DNA of 64,000 bases from Ignelater luminosus (Eukaryota > Arthropoda > Insecta > Coleoptera > Elateridae), in contig VTPC01089559.1 in the NCBI GenBank assembly GCA_011009095.1, positions 457,531 to 521,530 on the forward strand, read 5' to 3'. The translations under genes and the position numbers were made by a program. The notes under the pieces were generated by a model. It saw only the letters and a program-made list of their open reading frames with translations, made no database searches and was not told the DNA's origin. Positions 38,092-49,166 of this stretch are shown here, piece after piece. Each line of letters begins with the position of its first letter. Within the stretch, counting starts at the first letter, position 1.

Positions 38092-39177
38092 TTAATAGTG
38101 GAAAATAACATCAGGCAAATGACCACCACGACCACGCTTACAGGACAATATCCTTTTCATGAAATTTTCCATAACCAAATCGCAAAGTGGCTGCCCTATG
38201 TCCTCGATAGCCTCACGAATTCCATCTTTGAGGTCTTGAATCGACGCTGGGCTGTTGGCGTAGACCTTCTCTTTCACGTGGCCCCAAAGAAAGAAGTCGC
38301 AAGGTGTTAAATCACAAGATCTCGGTGGCCAATTGTGATCACCTCTTCGAGAGATAACACGGTCCGGAAACTTTTTCCGTAAAAGATCAATGGTTTCGTT
38401 GCTTGTGTGGCACGTAGCGCCGTCTTGTTGAAAGTAAACGTTGTCCAGATCAATACCATCCAATTCCGGCCATAAAAAATCGTTAATCATCTCTCGATAG
38501 CGCAATCCAGTCACCGTAACTGTTGCTCCAGCCTCATTTTCGAAAAAGTAAGGTCCAATGACTCCGCCGGACCATAAACCGCACCAAACAGTCACACGTT
38601 GAGGATAGAGAGACTTTTCAACAATAACTCTTGGATTTTCTGAGCCCCAGATCCGACAATTTTGCTTGTTGACGAAGCCACCGAGGTGGAAATGGGCCTC
38701 ATCACTCAAGATGATTTTTCGATGGAATTCTGGATCATTTTCATGCATTTCAACGACCCAATCAGCAAAGACACGACGTTGTTGATGATCGGCCGGCTTG
38801 AGTTCTTGTGTTAACTGGACTTTATAAGCCTTAAGACCCAAATCTTTATGCAAAATACGGTGTAATGACGTTTGTGGAATGGCTAATTCCAAAGAACGAC
38901 GAGGAATGGACAAACCTGGGTTTTCTTTAACACTTTCGGCTACAACAGCAATATTCTCGGCTGTTCTTGAGCGACGTGCACGGGTTTTATTCTTCACATC
39001 ACTAACTTGTCCCAAGAGCTCGAATTTTTTCACCAATTTCTGTATTGCGGTCCGACAAGGTGCTTCACGGTGACCCAAAAATGTTCGAGTTTTACGAACC
39101 GTCTCTGCCAAATTTTCACCATTTTTATAGTGAATTTTAATAATTTCAATGCGTTGTTGAAGCGTGTATCGTTCCAT
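38092..39177 (-). CDS. Tc1/mariner-type DDD transposase, 361 aa
   Basis: Cuts and rejoins the element by binding its inverted ends. Residues 1-120 have two helix-turn-helix-like parts (RIEIIKIHYKNGENLAETVR; then IPRRSLELAIPQTSLHRILH), the usual end-binding region. The catalytic domain has D159 (ILSDEAHF), D252 (YFQQDGATCHTS) and D289 (WPPRSCDLTPCDFFLWG). I count 36 residues between the second and third Asp, longer than the 34 of classical mariner, so it belongs to a sister lineage common in insects. The length (361 aa) fits a complete protein. The start ATG at 39177 is the only sensible one, in front of MERYTLQQRIEIIKIHY. No stops, shifts or missing catalytic residues are seen, so activity is possible on sequence grounds. 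Long plus-strand frames over this stretch are shadows. Confidence 0.95.
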   Translation of the reverse strand: MERYTLQQRIEIIKIHYKNGENLAETVRKTRTFLGHREAPCRTAIQKLVKKFELLGQVSDVKNKTRARRSRTAENIAVVAESVKENPGLSIPRRSLELAIPQTSLHRILHKDLGLKAYKVQLTQELKPADHQQRRVFADWVVEMHENDPEFHRKIILSDEAHFHLGGFVNKQNCRIWGSENPRVIVEKSLYPQRVTVWCGLWSGGVIGPYFFENEAGATVTVTGLRYREMINDFLWPELDGIDLDNVYFQQDGATCHTSNETIDLLRKKFPDRVISRRGDHNWPPRSCDLTPCDFFLWGHVKEKVYANSPASIQDLKDGIREAIEDIGQPLCDLVMENFMKRILSCKRGRGGHLPDVIFHY

Positions 39178-39261
39178 ATTTATTAATGGCGTAGTTTCTA
39201 CTTGTAAAATGTCAAAAAAATGATAGCTTCAAAAGTGACATCTACCGAAATAGCGGGCTAT

Positions 39262-39291
39262 TCAAAATAACACCTCTTATTGGAAAACCCT
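39262..39291 (-). repeat. Inverted terminal repeat of the mariner element, high end
   Basis: Reverse complement of 37988-38017 with no mismatch. Confidence 0.9.
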
Positions 39292-39294
39292 ATA

Positions 39295-40145
39295 TTAAGG
39301 TAGCACTCCTTCTTTTTCTAAAAAGAATTTAAGAAGTTTGATTTGACTAACCTATTTTGGGAAATATGTATGAAGGAGCTTTTGGTTGTGATAGCATATC
39401 ACTGTCAATTTTTTGCCACACCAAACTCTTAGCTTAAGAGTGTGTCAAATTGGATTTGGACTTGGTTTTTCTTATTTGGCTGAGTATGACAAAGAAAGAG
39501 AGGTATAGGGCAATATTGAGATGATACGGTTGTTTCTACTTGTACAAACAACCGAAGATTTCGGGAAGGACAAATACATTTCTTTACATCACTGCAAAAT
39601 TATTGCTCAAGTATCTTTTTATTGGATGCGTCGTCTTCGAGAAACATTTTTGAAGTTTCCTAAATTTAATATTAAATGCAATGTTACGATAGAATCTTTC
39701 GCAATTGTTACTATAGAATCTTTTGCAATTGTTACAATAAGGTGTCTAGTATTTTGTAGACTTTATCGTTTCAGAGTTAGAGGTTGAGGGGGGCAATCAG
39801 AGTTTGAACAACTTATATATCTAAAACCTTTGGCTTTTGGAGAAGATATTGTAGGGATTATTATCAATAGTTTTCAACAAAGAATTCCATCATCATCGAT
39901 CTTCGGCACTCGCCTGTCTTATAATCATTTCTGCTTTAAAAAATTTAATAAACGACACTTTGTTTGCAAATCTGATTTGGAACCAAACTAATTCAACGAA
40001 GAACAAACTTTATGTTAAGACATGTTAAAAGGCATTAAGATATGGCAATGAAGACTACAGTGATGCTTACTGAAGTAGATTGTTCAAAGGTGATGGGCTT
40101 TTTAGTTTGATCGAGTTCCTTAGACTAGGTCTAAACTTCGTTCCT
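39295..40145. other. Intergenic sequence
   Basis: No gene supported. It contains the small 24-bp duplication at 39683-39738. Confidence 0.4.
39683..39738 (+). repeat. 24-bp unit, about 2.3 tandem copies
   Basis: gttacgatagaatctttcgc plus aatt is followed by gttactatagaatcttttgc plus aatt and a third partial gttacaata. The second unit differs from the first at two positions. A minisatellite seed; no meaning attached. Confidence 0.7.
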
Positions 40146-40148
40146 TTT

Positions 40149-40320
40149 CAGGAGAAGGCGCGCGTAAACATATGCACCTGAACCACCATGAACAAGCAGC
40201 CACTAAATTGGGTGGGACTTTACTGCTATGCTCTGACTAACCACAATGCAGATAGGGGCGTTCACGCACTGATCATTATTTACCTCCACTTTCTATTGAA
40301 TCTGAATTTAGGTTTCCAGA
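40149..40320 (+). repeat. Dispersed repeat family B, copy 1
   Basis: It opens with gagaaggcgcgcgtaaacat followed by atgcac, and closes with ttgaatctgaatttag. The same opening (gagaaggcgcgcataaacaa then atgcac) and closing (gttggatctgaatttag) flank a diverged middle of similar length at 50655-50812. CG-richer than its surroundings. No coding domain; possibly a SINE or MITE fragment. Confidence 0.6.
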
Positions 40321-43300
40321 CTTTTTTCTTTCCACCGTGTCGAGTCTGTTGTAGTTCTAGAAATTTTAAACCATGTAGAACTCTAACAGTATGTAATGAT
40401 GCATATATTCTGTTAGCTTTCTTTGTGGTGAGTGTGTTGCAAAAATAATAAAATGGAATATAGTACGTGAATCGTCATTAAGAAATGTTGAAAAAGACTC
40501 TAATGAAGAGCTATTAAGATTCTTGAAAAAACGTGATGCCTATTCAAAGAAGGATAAATATGTATTGCAGTGAGTCTTACGGACTGGAGCACTGTTTTAG
40601 TGTTATGTCCAGATTTTGGTCTTTCAGAAAAAGGGATTACATTAGATACCCAAAATGACACTAACCGAACTTTGAACTTCTACTTAAAAATTATCTAAGG
40701 GTATGAATCCTCCGACCGACTGTTTTCATTAGGTTTTCTGTGATTTTCCATTGTATATCAGGTAAATACCGGAACATCAATTTCCACTACTTTAATTATC
40801 TCTTACTCTGTCTAAAAATCCAGTACTAGACCGAAAAGGAACATTTGAGTCTCTGTTTGCAGATTATTTTTGTATTTTAATACTTAATCTACTTTACGTA
40901 TTTCTTTTATCTTTTCCTAGGGTAATATTTCAAAGAAATGTACCTTAGACTACGCTATAGCTAGAACATTCACCGCGATTCTGATTTCTCTCATTCTCTC
41001 GTTGTTTCAAAAAGTTTGGAGAATTAAACATTCTTAATTTAAGTAAGAAATTTTTGAAACTCGGAAAAAATGTATTAACTCTTATACTTTACAATCATTC
41101 TGATATGTATAATAAAGATAATCACATAACTTTTTTCATTTTAGAAAAATAAGTGTACTAAATGTTCAAGATTCTAACAGATGCGGAATTTCTAGAATAT
41201 TTCTTTAGTAAGTCATTTTCTGTCGATAATGGTTTTTTTGTGTGTAAGTACAATTCAATTTACTATGCGCATGTTTCTACGCAACCCTGATTCAGTCGGT
41301 AGATGCTTTAGGGTTGGTTGTGTTCTGTTTATAAAGGTCAACCACATGGGCCGTGGTAGTACAATTTGGATGTTTTCGTTTTTACGTGCACTACCGATGT
41401 TGTTGAATTATCTCTTGCTGCAGTGTGTGATTTATAAATTCTGTAGTTGTTATAACAGCTGTATATTTTCTTAAAGGTATGGAGTTTTGATTAATGTATA
41501 TATAAATTTATAATTTGTTAGTACAAGTCGGTTTTTGTATATTTTATTCCTGTTGCAATAAGAGAAGATTAGAAATAATGATAGGAAATATCTACCCTAT
41601 TCTTCTTTGTTTATCTGTTGGGAAATCGATTTTGACTATTATTGGTCTATTTTAATAGAGAAAGGGTAGATACTGCATTTATCAGTAAATAAATTTTAAA
41701 ATATATTTTTATGCGTTGCTGAAATGATAAGTAGGGTCAAGAAAAAGCAAAATTGAATAGAAATACTGTATTTTCAAGTTTAGTTACTTTTGTCATAAAT
41801 TCTTAGAATCTGTCTAATCTCCTTAAGGTCTTTAAACGTTTTATTTTATCAGCTGTGTTTGAACCTGATTATAAAAAACTTTTTGTATTACATGATCACA
41901 TAATGTTAGCAACAAGAAAAAAGATCATAAAGCATTATTGTCTATATCTTAGAAGAAGCCGACATAATCTTCTTATCAAGAATTTACAAAAGCAAAAGGT
42001 TGGTACCTTACATTGAGTAAATTATGCGCTTAATGCTTAACGGAACCTATTGTTAAAACTAGGGTGCACCGAGAGCGGTTTTTTTCCAGATGCTAAGTAC
42101 TAAGTTTTCGGCCGAATTCAATTACTGAGTAAAATACGAGCTACTCATACTATACATATAAAAAAACCAAGAAGAGATATTTGTAGTTATATTCCTTTCA
42201 AATTGTGTTTGTAATAGGCCTTAAATCATAATTTTTTTCTTAATTTTTGATGATAACTTCTCCAGGTACTATTTTCTGTTCTGCATCAGTTTATTAAGAG
42301 CTCATTAATACCACCAGAAAATTTATTCTTAAAAAAAAAAAATAACTTGTGTGGCATATTGGCCAAGTAGTTTGACTAAAACTTAACTAAACCGAGCTCT
42401 CAGTAAAATTGTAAAAATTAGGCCGAAAGTTCATCGGTGTGTCCCTAGACTTACAACTGTATTTTATGAATAGCAATGTTTTGATTGCAAAATCTCTCAG
42501 TAAAAAAGAAATAAATGTTGTTTTTAAACAAGTCAAACATAAACTTGACCCAAAACAATTATTTAAAGACCACAACAAACAAAAAAAAGATCTTTTGAGC
42601 GCTGTTTAAATATAATTATTACTTGTTAGATCAGCAATTTTTTTCCTCTTATATTCTCTGGTTCAATAATAAACACGAAACATTTCGTGTTGTCAATAAT
42701 TAATTTGTAATTGATTTGTTGAACTTGCCGTAAATCCACGTTTACTATTTCTATACCAATAAGTTTTCCACTTTTTTTTTGTCAGAATTTGTTTCAGTAA
42801 TTCCTTCATTCGATATCATCTTCACTTTCACGCTATTAAAATTCTTTGTCTTTTTTTGTCCGTTCCCTTACTACTTACCTTTCAGTGCCCGATACTGTAT
42901 CTGATTTTCCTAATATAAAAACTGAAAAAACCAATAGTGCCCTAATGATATTTCTTGATAGAATCATTAGCAACAATCTTGATTATAATAGTGGTAAGCA
43001 GTTCAAGGATTATTGCTCAAAAATATCAGCAATGAGAGGGACAAGATGAAAAGAACTTTCCAATAAGATTACTTTTCTTTAGACATTCTGGACACAGAAA
43101 ACTAACAGTGAATTAACAGTGTTTGTTTCCTTGGTGCACATTTAAGAAAGTTCTCAAGAGACATGCATTTTCCTTTTTCTCTAAATTCTCTTTTCTTCAG
43201 TTGTTCAAATTGATCTTGTTCTTGAAAATAGTTTCTCTTTGAGCTTTTAACTAGATAAAAAGCGAAAATAGATAAAATCCAGACTCATTCTCTATTAAGT

Positions 43301-43700
43301 GAATGAGTTTGAAAAACGTTTTTAATTCTTCTTGGGAGCAAGTTTCTTAAGATTCTTATGTACGCTTTTAAGATTCTGAAATAAATTCTTCCAGTTCAAA
43401 ATTGTAAATTCAGCAGAATATCTGAGACTTGCTCTAGTATGATGACTGCCATGTCACTAAGCCGCAATGTTGTTGCGTGGAAGAGAGTGAAGACTGACTC
43501 GGGCATCAACAATACCTTAGTCTTCTTCTGAACTCATTTACTTCTATAACTATAAAATCGTTTACAAAATTGAAAAATTCAAAACGGCAAATTGAGCAAT
43601 AGCACATTTCTTGCTTCCTATTCTTTTTTTTTTTCTAATATCTAGTTTACTCTTCCTATCCATTCACAATATTTGTCACATCTTTTTTTTCTTTCATCTT
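40321..43700. other. AT-rich intergenic sequence, no gene seen
   Basis: Short frames only (for example 41229-41474 and 42846-43049 plus), none with a domain. Confidence 0.4.
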
Positions 43701-43701
43701 T

Positions 43702-43936
43702 AACGAACTCCGAAGGAGTCGTTACTGAATTTGCGAAGTCTGTCTGTATGTCCGCATTTTTTGTCAAATTCTGAGATTTTGACTTCAGGTTTGGATTCTA
43801 CATCAAAAACTAAAGACGACGTGGTATCTTCGTTTTTTGATAACTCTTCGGGAACATGGTCAAAATGGCTTCCGAAGTCTGAAACAAGTAACAAAACGGA
43901 GTTCGTTGTGGTTATGCTTTGCATTCCCAGATGTTT
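43702..43936 (+). repeat. Dispersed repeat family A, copy 2
   Basis: It starts aacgaactccgaaggagtcg, has ttactgaatttgcgaagtct, the core tcgggaacatggtcaaaatg and ends ggagttcgttgtggttatgc then tttgcattcccagatg. The 10-base words at start and near the end are inverted copies. One core module. The plus and minus frames over it (about 75-98 codons) are repeat-derived and recur in pieces in the other copies. Confidence 0.8.
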
Positions 43937-44066
43937 TCTTATTGTACTTTCTTCCGTTGTTCTGGGTAAGATGACTAGATCTACTATGAATAAAGACAGA
44001 ACGTCATATAGGATAGAAACTTTATGAGAGGACAGTTACAGAAATCTTGAGAAAATGTATTCTGAT

Positions 44067-44576
44067 AAACATGTACGGGGAAACGGGCAGCTCCTGGCGG
44101 ATTTCTCCCGGCGGCCTTTCCCCGGCACGGATGTCTTCCTGCAAGGAAGTGTTCTTGCATACACGTAGAACTGGGGTTTCTACTATGCTTAGTCCACAAT
44201 ATCAGGTAGTAACATAATACTGCGCTGGTTATAACCAGCCATCAGCGAGAGAGCTTGTTAGATGTTCGGTTAAAGGTTAAGTTAGAGGTGACGCTATAGG
44301 TTAAGTTAGAAGTTAGGTAAGAGGCTAGGTTACAGGTTAGGTTAGATGTTAGGTTAGAGGTTAGGCTATAGGTTAGGTTAGATGTTAGGATATAAGTTAG
44401 GTTAGAGGTTGGGCTAGAGATTATAACCAGCTCAATATTACGTTACTACATGATATTGTGGACTAAGCGTGGTTTAAACCCTAATTTTACGTGTATGCAG
44501 GGAAATATCCGTGCCGCGAAAAGTCCATGCCGGGGAAAGGCCGCCGGGAGATGCCCGCAACCCCATGTACCTGTTT
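44067..44576. mobile_element. Foldback element with GC-rich arms and a 12-bp minisatellite core
   Basis: Left arm 44067-44240 and right arm about 44420-44576 are inverted copies. Shared words in order are aaacatgtac/aaacaggtac, ctcccggcggcctttccccg followed by gca, gcatacacgta, gcttagtccacaatatca, gtagtaac and ctggttataa. The arms are much more GC-rich at their outer ends than the surroundings. Between them is an array of 12-bp units. An inverted-repeat body with a minisatellite core is known from DINE/Helentron-like elements and foldback elements; which class this is cannot be told. Non-coding. Confidence 0.8.
44264..44419 (+). repeat. Thirteen 12-bp units, consensus GTTAGGTTAGAG
   Basis: Exactly 156 bases divide into thirteen 12-base units, for example gttaggttagat, gttaggttagag, gttaggctatag and gctaggttacag. 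The 12-base register holds throughout with point differences only. Words resemble the insect telomere TTAGG but the period is 12, so this is a minisatellite inside a foldback, not telomere. Confidence 0.85.
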
Positions 44577-44579
44577 AAT

Positions 44580-46280
44580 TCCGTATAGACCCGAATACAG
44601 GAAGCACATATCACAGCAACTGTCCGTAGCGATCTACAAAGCAGTTTTCTGGTTTTGCATACATGTGTATATGACCTTAGAGGCACTCGCATGTTTGTTA
44701 TCAAAAGAGGTTGTGTAAGCTACTTTGTCATTCATTTAACACAAAACTGATTGAAACAATAGTTTTTAAACCTGATTTTGATTGAACACCAAAACCAAGT
44801 ATATACTTCCCTTTTACCGTTTCTTACTGTCACCTTTTATCTTTCATGTATACTATATTGTAACTCCTCAAAACATTCTGAGTTTTAACATCAGATTGGA
44901 AATCGTGTCAAGATTTTTTTTCAAAGATGCTCTGGGAAACCTGAAACAGTCAGGGAATTTGATTTCTTAATATTACTGATTGAGTACCTGAGTCTTTTTC
45001 AGGTACAGTGTCAGATCATTTCAGTATCAGTTATGAACAAGCATTTGAATTATTTTATATCAGAAGTATTGTTTTCTTATCAAAATGTCCGTAGGACAAT
45101 AAAGTTTTTGTGGGCTAGATTGTGAATTTAGATTTCTATTAATCAATTTTATTTTGTTGGTTCTTTTTAACAAATCTGAAAAATGAATATTCTTAGAAAC
45201 TCAGAATATAAATCATTTAATGAGTCATGACCAACTATGGCTTCTATTTAAAAGAATTCAACCACTAACCGTTTATTGATTGAACCGGTTTTCATTTTTT
45301 TCCGTTCGGAAACGTTCGAATCTTCAGTTTTTGTCTATGAGTATATTGCAAAAACAAAAGAAGATAGCAAAATTTTGTTTCCACGAACAATTTTGCCTCG
45401 AACATTGAGATTGTAATGCTAATGATCTTTCTTCTGCCTATAATTAATAAGCGAGATAACCTCACTTATTGAATTTAGGCAATTCTGTAACTACTAATTA
45501 TTGCGAAATTTCTTTTAGGTTTAAATATTTACAACTACTGTATAAGGTAGGAACAAAGTCAAATTGTACGAGAAAATACCTTGTAGTGATAAGAAACATA
45601 CCAAAAGGTAAAGCTGGTATAAATAATAATAAAAAGTGGACACGCCTTTTATTAACAGTTACTTATTTCAATTGTTAATGCTTTTGATTTGCACATTCTT
45701 ATGTTTATTCTACGTTTAGTTTATAGCTAGCTAGATTCAATTCTTTAATTAAGGTTTGTATAAAATTATAATACTACTTGAAATCGATTAAAACGTCTGT
45801 TTGTTTTGTGTTGTTTGTTTAATGAGAGACTTCTGATACAGTTCCGTGTTTTTTCTTTCACAAAACGTGTATTTAGTGGAATATTATTTTGAACTTGATA
45901 ATTTATCAAATTACATTAGAAACTATATTTATTTTATATACAAAAGTAAATCATAACAAATTGTTTGTTATTTATTATAATATTAGCGTTAGAAATATTG
46001 GAAAATTCACCCCAATCAAAATACTCCGATTCTAATCCTTTTAACGGAAGCTCTTGCAGTTTACCCTATCATTTCTCAATATTTATTTCTTGAATTAATT
46101 AATATTGATCCTGCAGATTATTAATGGAATATTTAATTTCATTCTAAAATAATTTAAAAATTGAATAAAAACTTCTTTCTAAACTTTATTAAAATCAATC
46201 AAATTTATTAGAAGTATCGAAAATATTGTTTCAGTCTTTAATATTTCCTGCCCTTTTCCTTTATTAAAGTATTTTCTACG
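44580..46280. other. AT-rich sequence upstream of the zinc-finger exon
   Basis: No supported gene; at least its right part is intron of the zinc-finger gene, because the exon at 46287 begins with a splice acceptor. Confidence 0.5.
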
Positions 46281-46286
46281 TTTCAG
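46281..46286 (+). promoter_or_regulatory. Splice acceptor of the zinc-finger exon
   Basis: A pyrimidine-rich tract (ttcctgcccttttcctttat) leads to tttcag|GC at 46286/46287. The coding frame stays open from the acceptor (GSLVLA) into the ATG at 46307, so an upstream coding exon is also possible. Confidence 0.7.
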
Positions 46287-46306
46287 GCGGATCTCTGGTG
46301 CTCGCA

Positions 46307-49166
46307 ATGGTTAACAGTGGGTCCTTCGAGTCAGACGTGGATCGAAATGAGAAAGGCAAGTTTACACAGCCCAGACGCGTAGCTGAGAGTCCCCATTCTG
46401 TGAGTTCAGGACCTGTTGTTAGTGGATCGCTGTGTGAAAATGACTTCACTACTCAAACCGCTGATAGCTTACCCGTCTCCCAAGCTATCGAACCGACTGC
46501 AACTAAAACAGAATATAAGTGCAATATGTCGGACTTACTTATACGTTCAAGTGAAATTTTACCACCGCAATGTGTTTCGGACAATATTATCGCAAATAGA
46601 GAAAATAATGACACATACAATTCCCAGGTAACCTTAATTTCCGACGAAGAATGTTCGAATAAATTAGAGAAATCGCTTACAAGCAGAGAAATCGTTAAAA
46701 AGGACGATATTAATGATGACCTTGTGGAAAAGTGCAATTTACATAATAAAGTAGTAAATAAGGACGAAGAAATTAAAGCAAAAGTTAGTGTTTGTTGTAG
46801 TGTTCCCTTAGATAAAGTACAAAATGTATTAATGACTTATCGTAGTACTACTATCAATGATAGTAACACAAATACACAAAACAAAAAACAAATATTAAAA
46901 AAAGATATGTGTCTGTACTGTGATCGCACTTTTCTGACGTCAAGTCTAAAACAAAAGCACGTAGAACGCTATCATTCTTTAAAGTATAATAGACGATTAA
47001 GCGCAAGAAGGCAAGTGGCCAAACATTCCTTAACTGCTTGTATTTTCTGCGATAAACTCAATGATAGCGAATGCAGTTTACGGCAGTTGTTTGAACATTT
47101 GGTTATGGAACATCCTAGAAAATATTTTGGTTGTCTCGATTGCGAAATTAGATTTCCAAATGTCCAAATTTTTAAGAATCACATTATTAGTTTTCACGAG
47201 AACAAAAAAGAATCACTGTTGAAGCAACATTCAATCGACATTGTACTTAGTGAAGATAAAAGGGATGTGCTTGAAAATCGGGCAGCTGAAACAATTGTTA
47301 AATCATGCAACCCTTTATTAAAGAGATGTTCAAAAGAAACTGAAAATAAAATTGAAAATTCGACTGAAATAAATAATATTTGCGATAATAGCTCTCTATC
47401 AAACAATTCAATTTCCAATTCATCTGTGAAAAGTAGCGAATCAAAAACTGTTAAAGTTAAAAACGGGTACAAGTTAAAACATTCTGTTCTAAATGAAGAC
47501 AAAAAGGTAGAAGATGAAAAAGGGAAATCATTACCAACACTTTCAGTTGCCTTAGAACCAATAAAAATAAATTCAAATACCTCATCCTCTCCTAACGAAA
47601 ATAAATTTCCTACGAAGGAAAAACCTAAAGTAAATTGGGTTAAAGAATTAAGAAACAAAAAAGTTTCAGTTATTGGCACTAAGATCGGAGTTAAACAGTG
47701 CCTTCGGATAACGAGGCAGCAAAGTAAAAAATACGTAGATGATACTAAAAATAATAAAAGAACTAAAGCTGTTAAAAATGATAACGGAAGTAAAACTGCT
47801 GTTAGTACAAAATATCTTTCATTTCAAAATCGTCCTTATTCTGCTTATGATGTAGCGTTTAGAATAAAGAAAATTACGGACCATTCCATCGATAATATAA
47901 GAATAACTTCGTTGACTTTTGACGATGTCTTTGATAAAACATTCTTCAATAGGGTAAAATGTAACATACAGGAAAATTTATTAAATCATATAGACGGAAA
48001 ACTATTCAAGAGTATTGAGTCAGAAAATCGTATATCTAGTTTTCAAAAATCGAAGGACTTACAAACAGACGAAACACATCAAAATGAAGCATGTAGTTCT
48101 GGCACCTCGACATCTGGGTGTCTTTTGACGGATACTCACTTAGGAGAAGATGCAGAATCATTAGTTGATAATAACACTAAACCAACTAAAAAGAAATCTA
48201 CGTCGAACGATGAAGTACATTACAAATATTTTACTAGAAGAAAATATCAAGCTGTTATTTCGCAAAACAAACAACACCGCGATCTCTCAAAGTTGGATAT
48301 GTGGACACAATTAGCTGTAAAAAATAGACAACAAAAGATACTATGCGATCAAAAATCGGATAAAGAGATACTTGAATACAAAAGGAGTGATGAATATAAA
48401 GCTAAAATGCAGATAGAAGAGTTGAACAAAATTTTAGATAAAAGGGGTCCACTGGAAGATTTGAAAGAAGAAGCAATTAGGACAGTTACGTTAGAAAAAT
48501 TGAACGGAACCGTAGTTGATACTAATATGGAAAGTTATTTCGACGTAGCTCTTATTTTAAATGAACTTTTAGATAATTTATTTACAACCAACACATCTTC
48601 AAGTATTGTACAAAATCAAGGTGCATATGAACATACCAGCTCGAGTAACTGCCAAGACTATCCACAAACTTCTGAAATGAACGAAGAAATTCCTAATATA
48701 CTTAATTTACGTCGAGTTACGCCAGAAAATACAGCTACTAAACTGCCAGATAACGTAGGTGATAAGGCTTTGGTTGAACTAACAGGAGAATGGGCACGTT
48801 CTAGGATTTACGTTTGTGCATCTTGTGGTACTAAAGTACCTAATGCGAAATCATTAGTTGATCATAAAAACTTGTTTCATGAACATGTGTGGTGTCAGCA
48901 TTATGAATTTGTAGGTAATCAAGGTGAACTTTATAGACATTTGAGTATTCCCGGGTTAGGAAAAGTAGGTGAAATTGAAAGTTCGGGGAGTAGAATGTGG
49001 CGTAGAAGTGAAGCTAGGTTGTGTAGTAAGTGCAATAAACAATTTAATTGTTTGGGAGATTTACATCGACACATATTGGAATGTGGTGGAGATTGGTCGT
49101 GGACGCTAGTTAGGAAGAAGTATAAATATCGTCCTTATGGATCAAAAGCAAGGAAAAGAAGACGTG
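46307..49166 (+). CDS. Large coding exon of an atypical zinc-finger protein
   Basis: About 953 open codons, likely translated from the ATG at 46307 or from an upstream exon (frame open from 46287). Counting from an in-frame GTG at 46298, zinc fingers lie at 205-226 (C-x2-C-x12-H-x4-H), 248-272 (C-x2-C-x15-H-x4-H, an unusually long loop), 279-300, 840-861 (a second Cys/His cluster follows at once, CQHYEFVGNQGELYRHL) and 909-929 (C-x2-C-x12-H-x3-C). The 540-residue middle is hydrophilic, rich in Ser, Asn, Lys and Glu. The exon ends with a basic stretch (YKYRPYGSKARKRRR) at a consensus donor cgtg|gtatgt; beyond it the frame turns hydrophobic and stops at 49279, so that tail is probably intron. 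Three fingers near the front and two at the back, widely spaced, suggest a nuclear DNA- or RNA-binding regulator. Ortholog not recognised; later exons not found. Confidence 0.85.

Larger units (their letters stand above)
37988..39291 (-). mobile_element. Tc1/mariner-superfamily transposon, apparently intact, about 1.3 kb
   Basis: The element is bounded by perfect 30-bp inverted ends (37988-38017 and 39262-39291, agggttttccaataagaggt...). It contains a single uninterrupted transposase frame on the minus strand (38092-39177), with about 75 bases between the frame and the lower end and about 85 at the other. The flanks are TA-rich (tatataa and atatta), which fits TA insertion but hides the exact duplication. 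Perfect ends plus an open frame suggest a fairly recent insertion. Confidence 0.9.

Noticed and set aside
44264-44419. Telomere repeat array
   Set aside because: The period is 12 bases rather than 5, it is only 156 bases long and it is enclosed by inverted arms.
43984-44718. Plus and minus frames of 71-76 codons with Cys/Pro/Arg-rich products
   Set aside because: They lie in the GC-rich arms of the foldback element and show no domain; GC-rich inverted repeats give such frames by chance.
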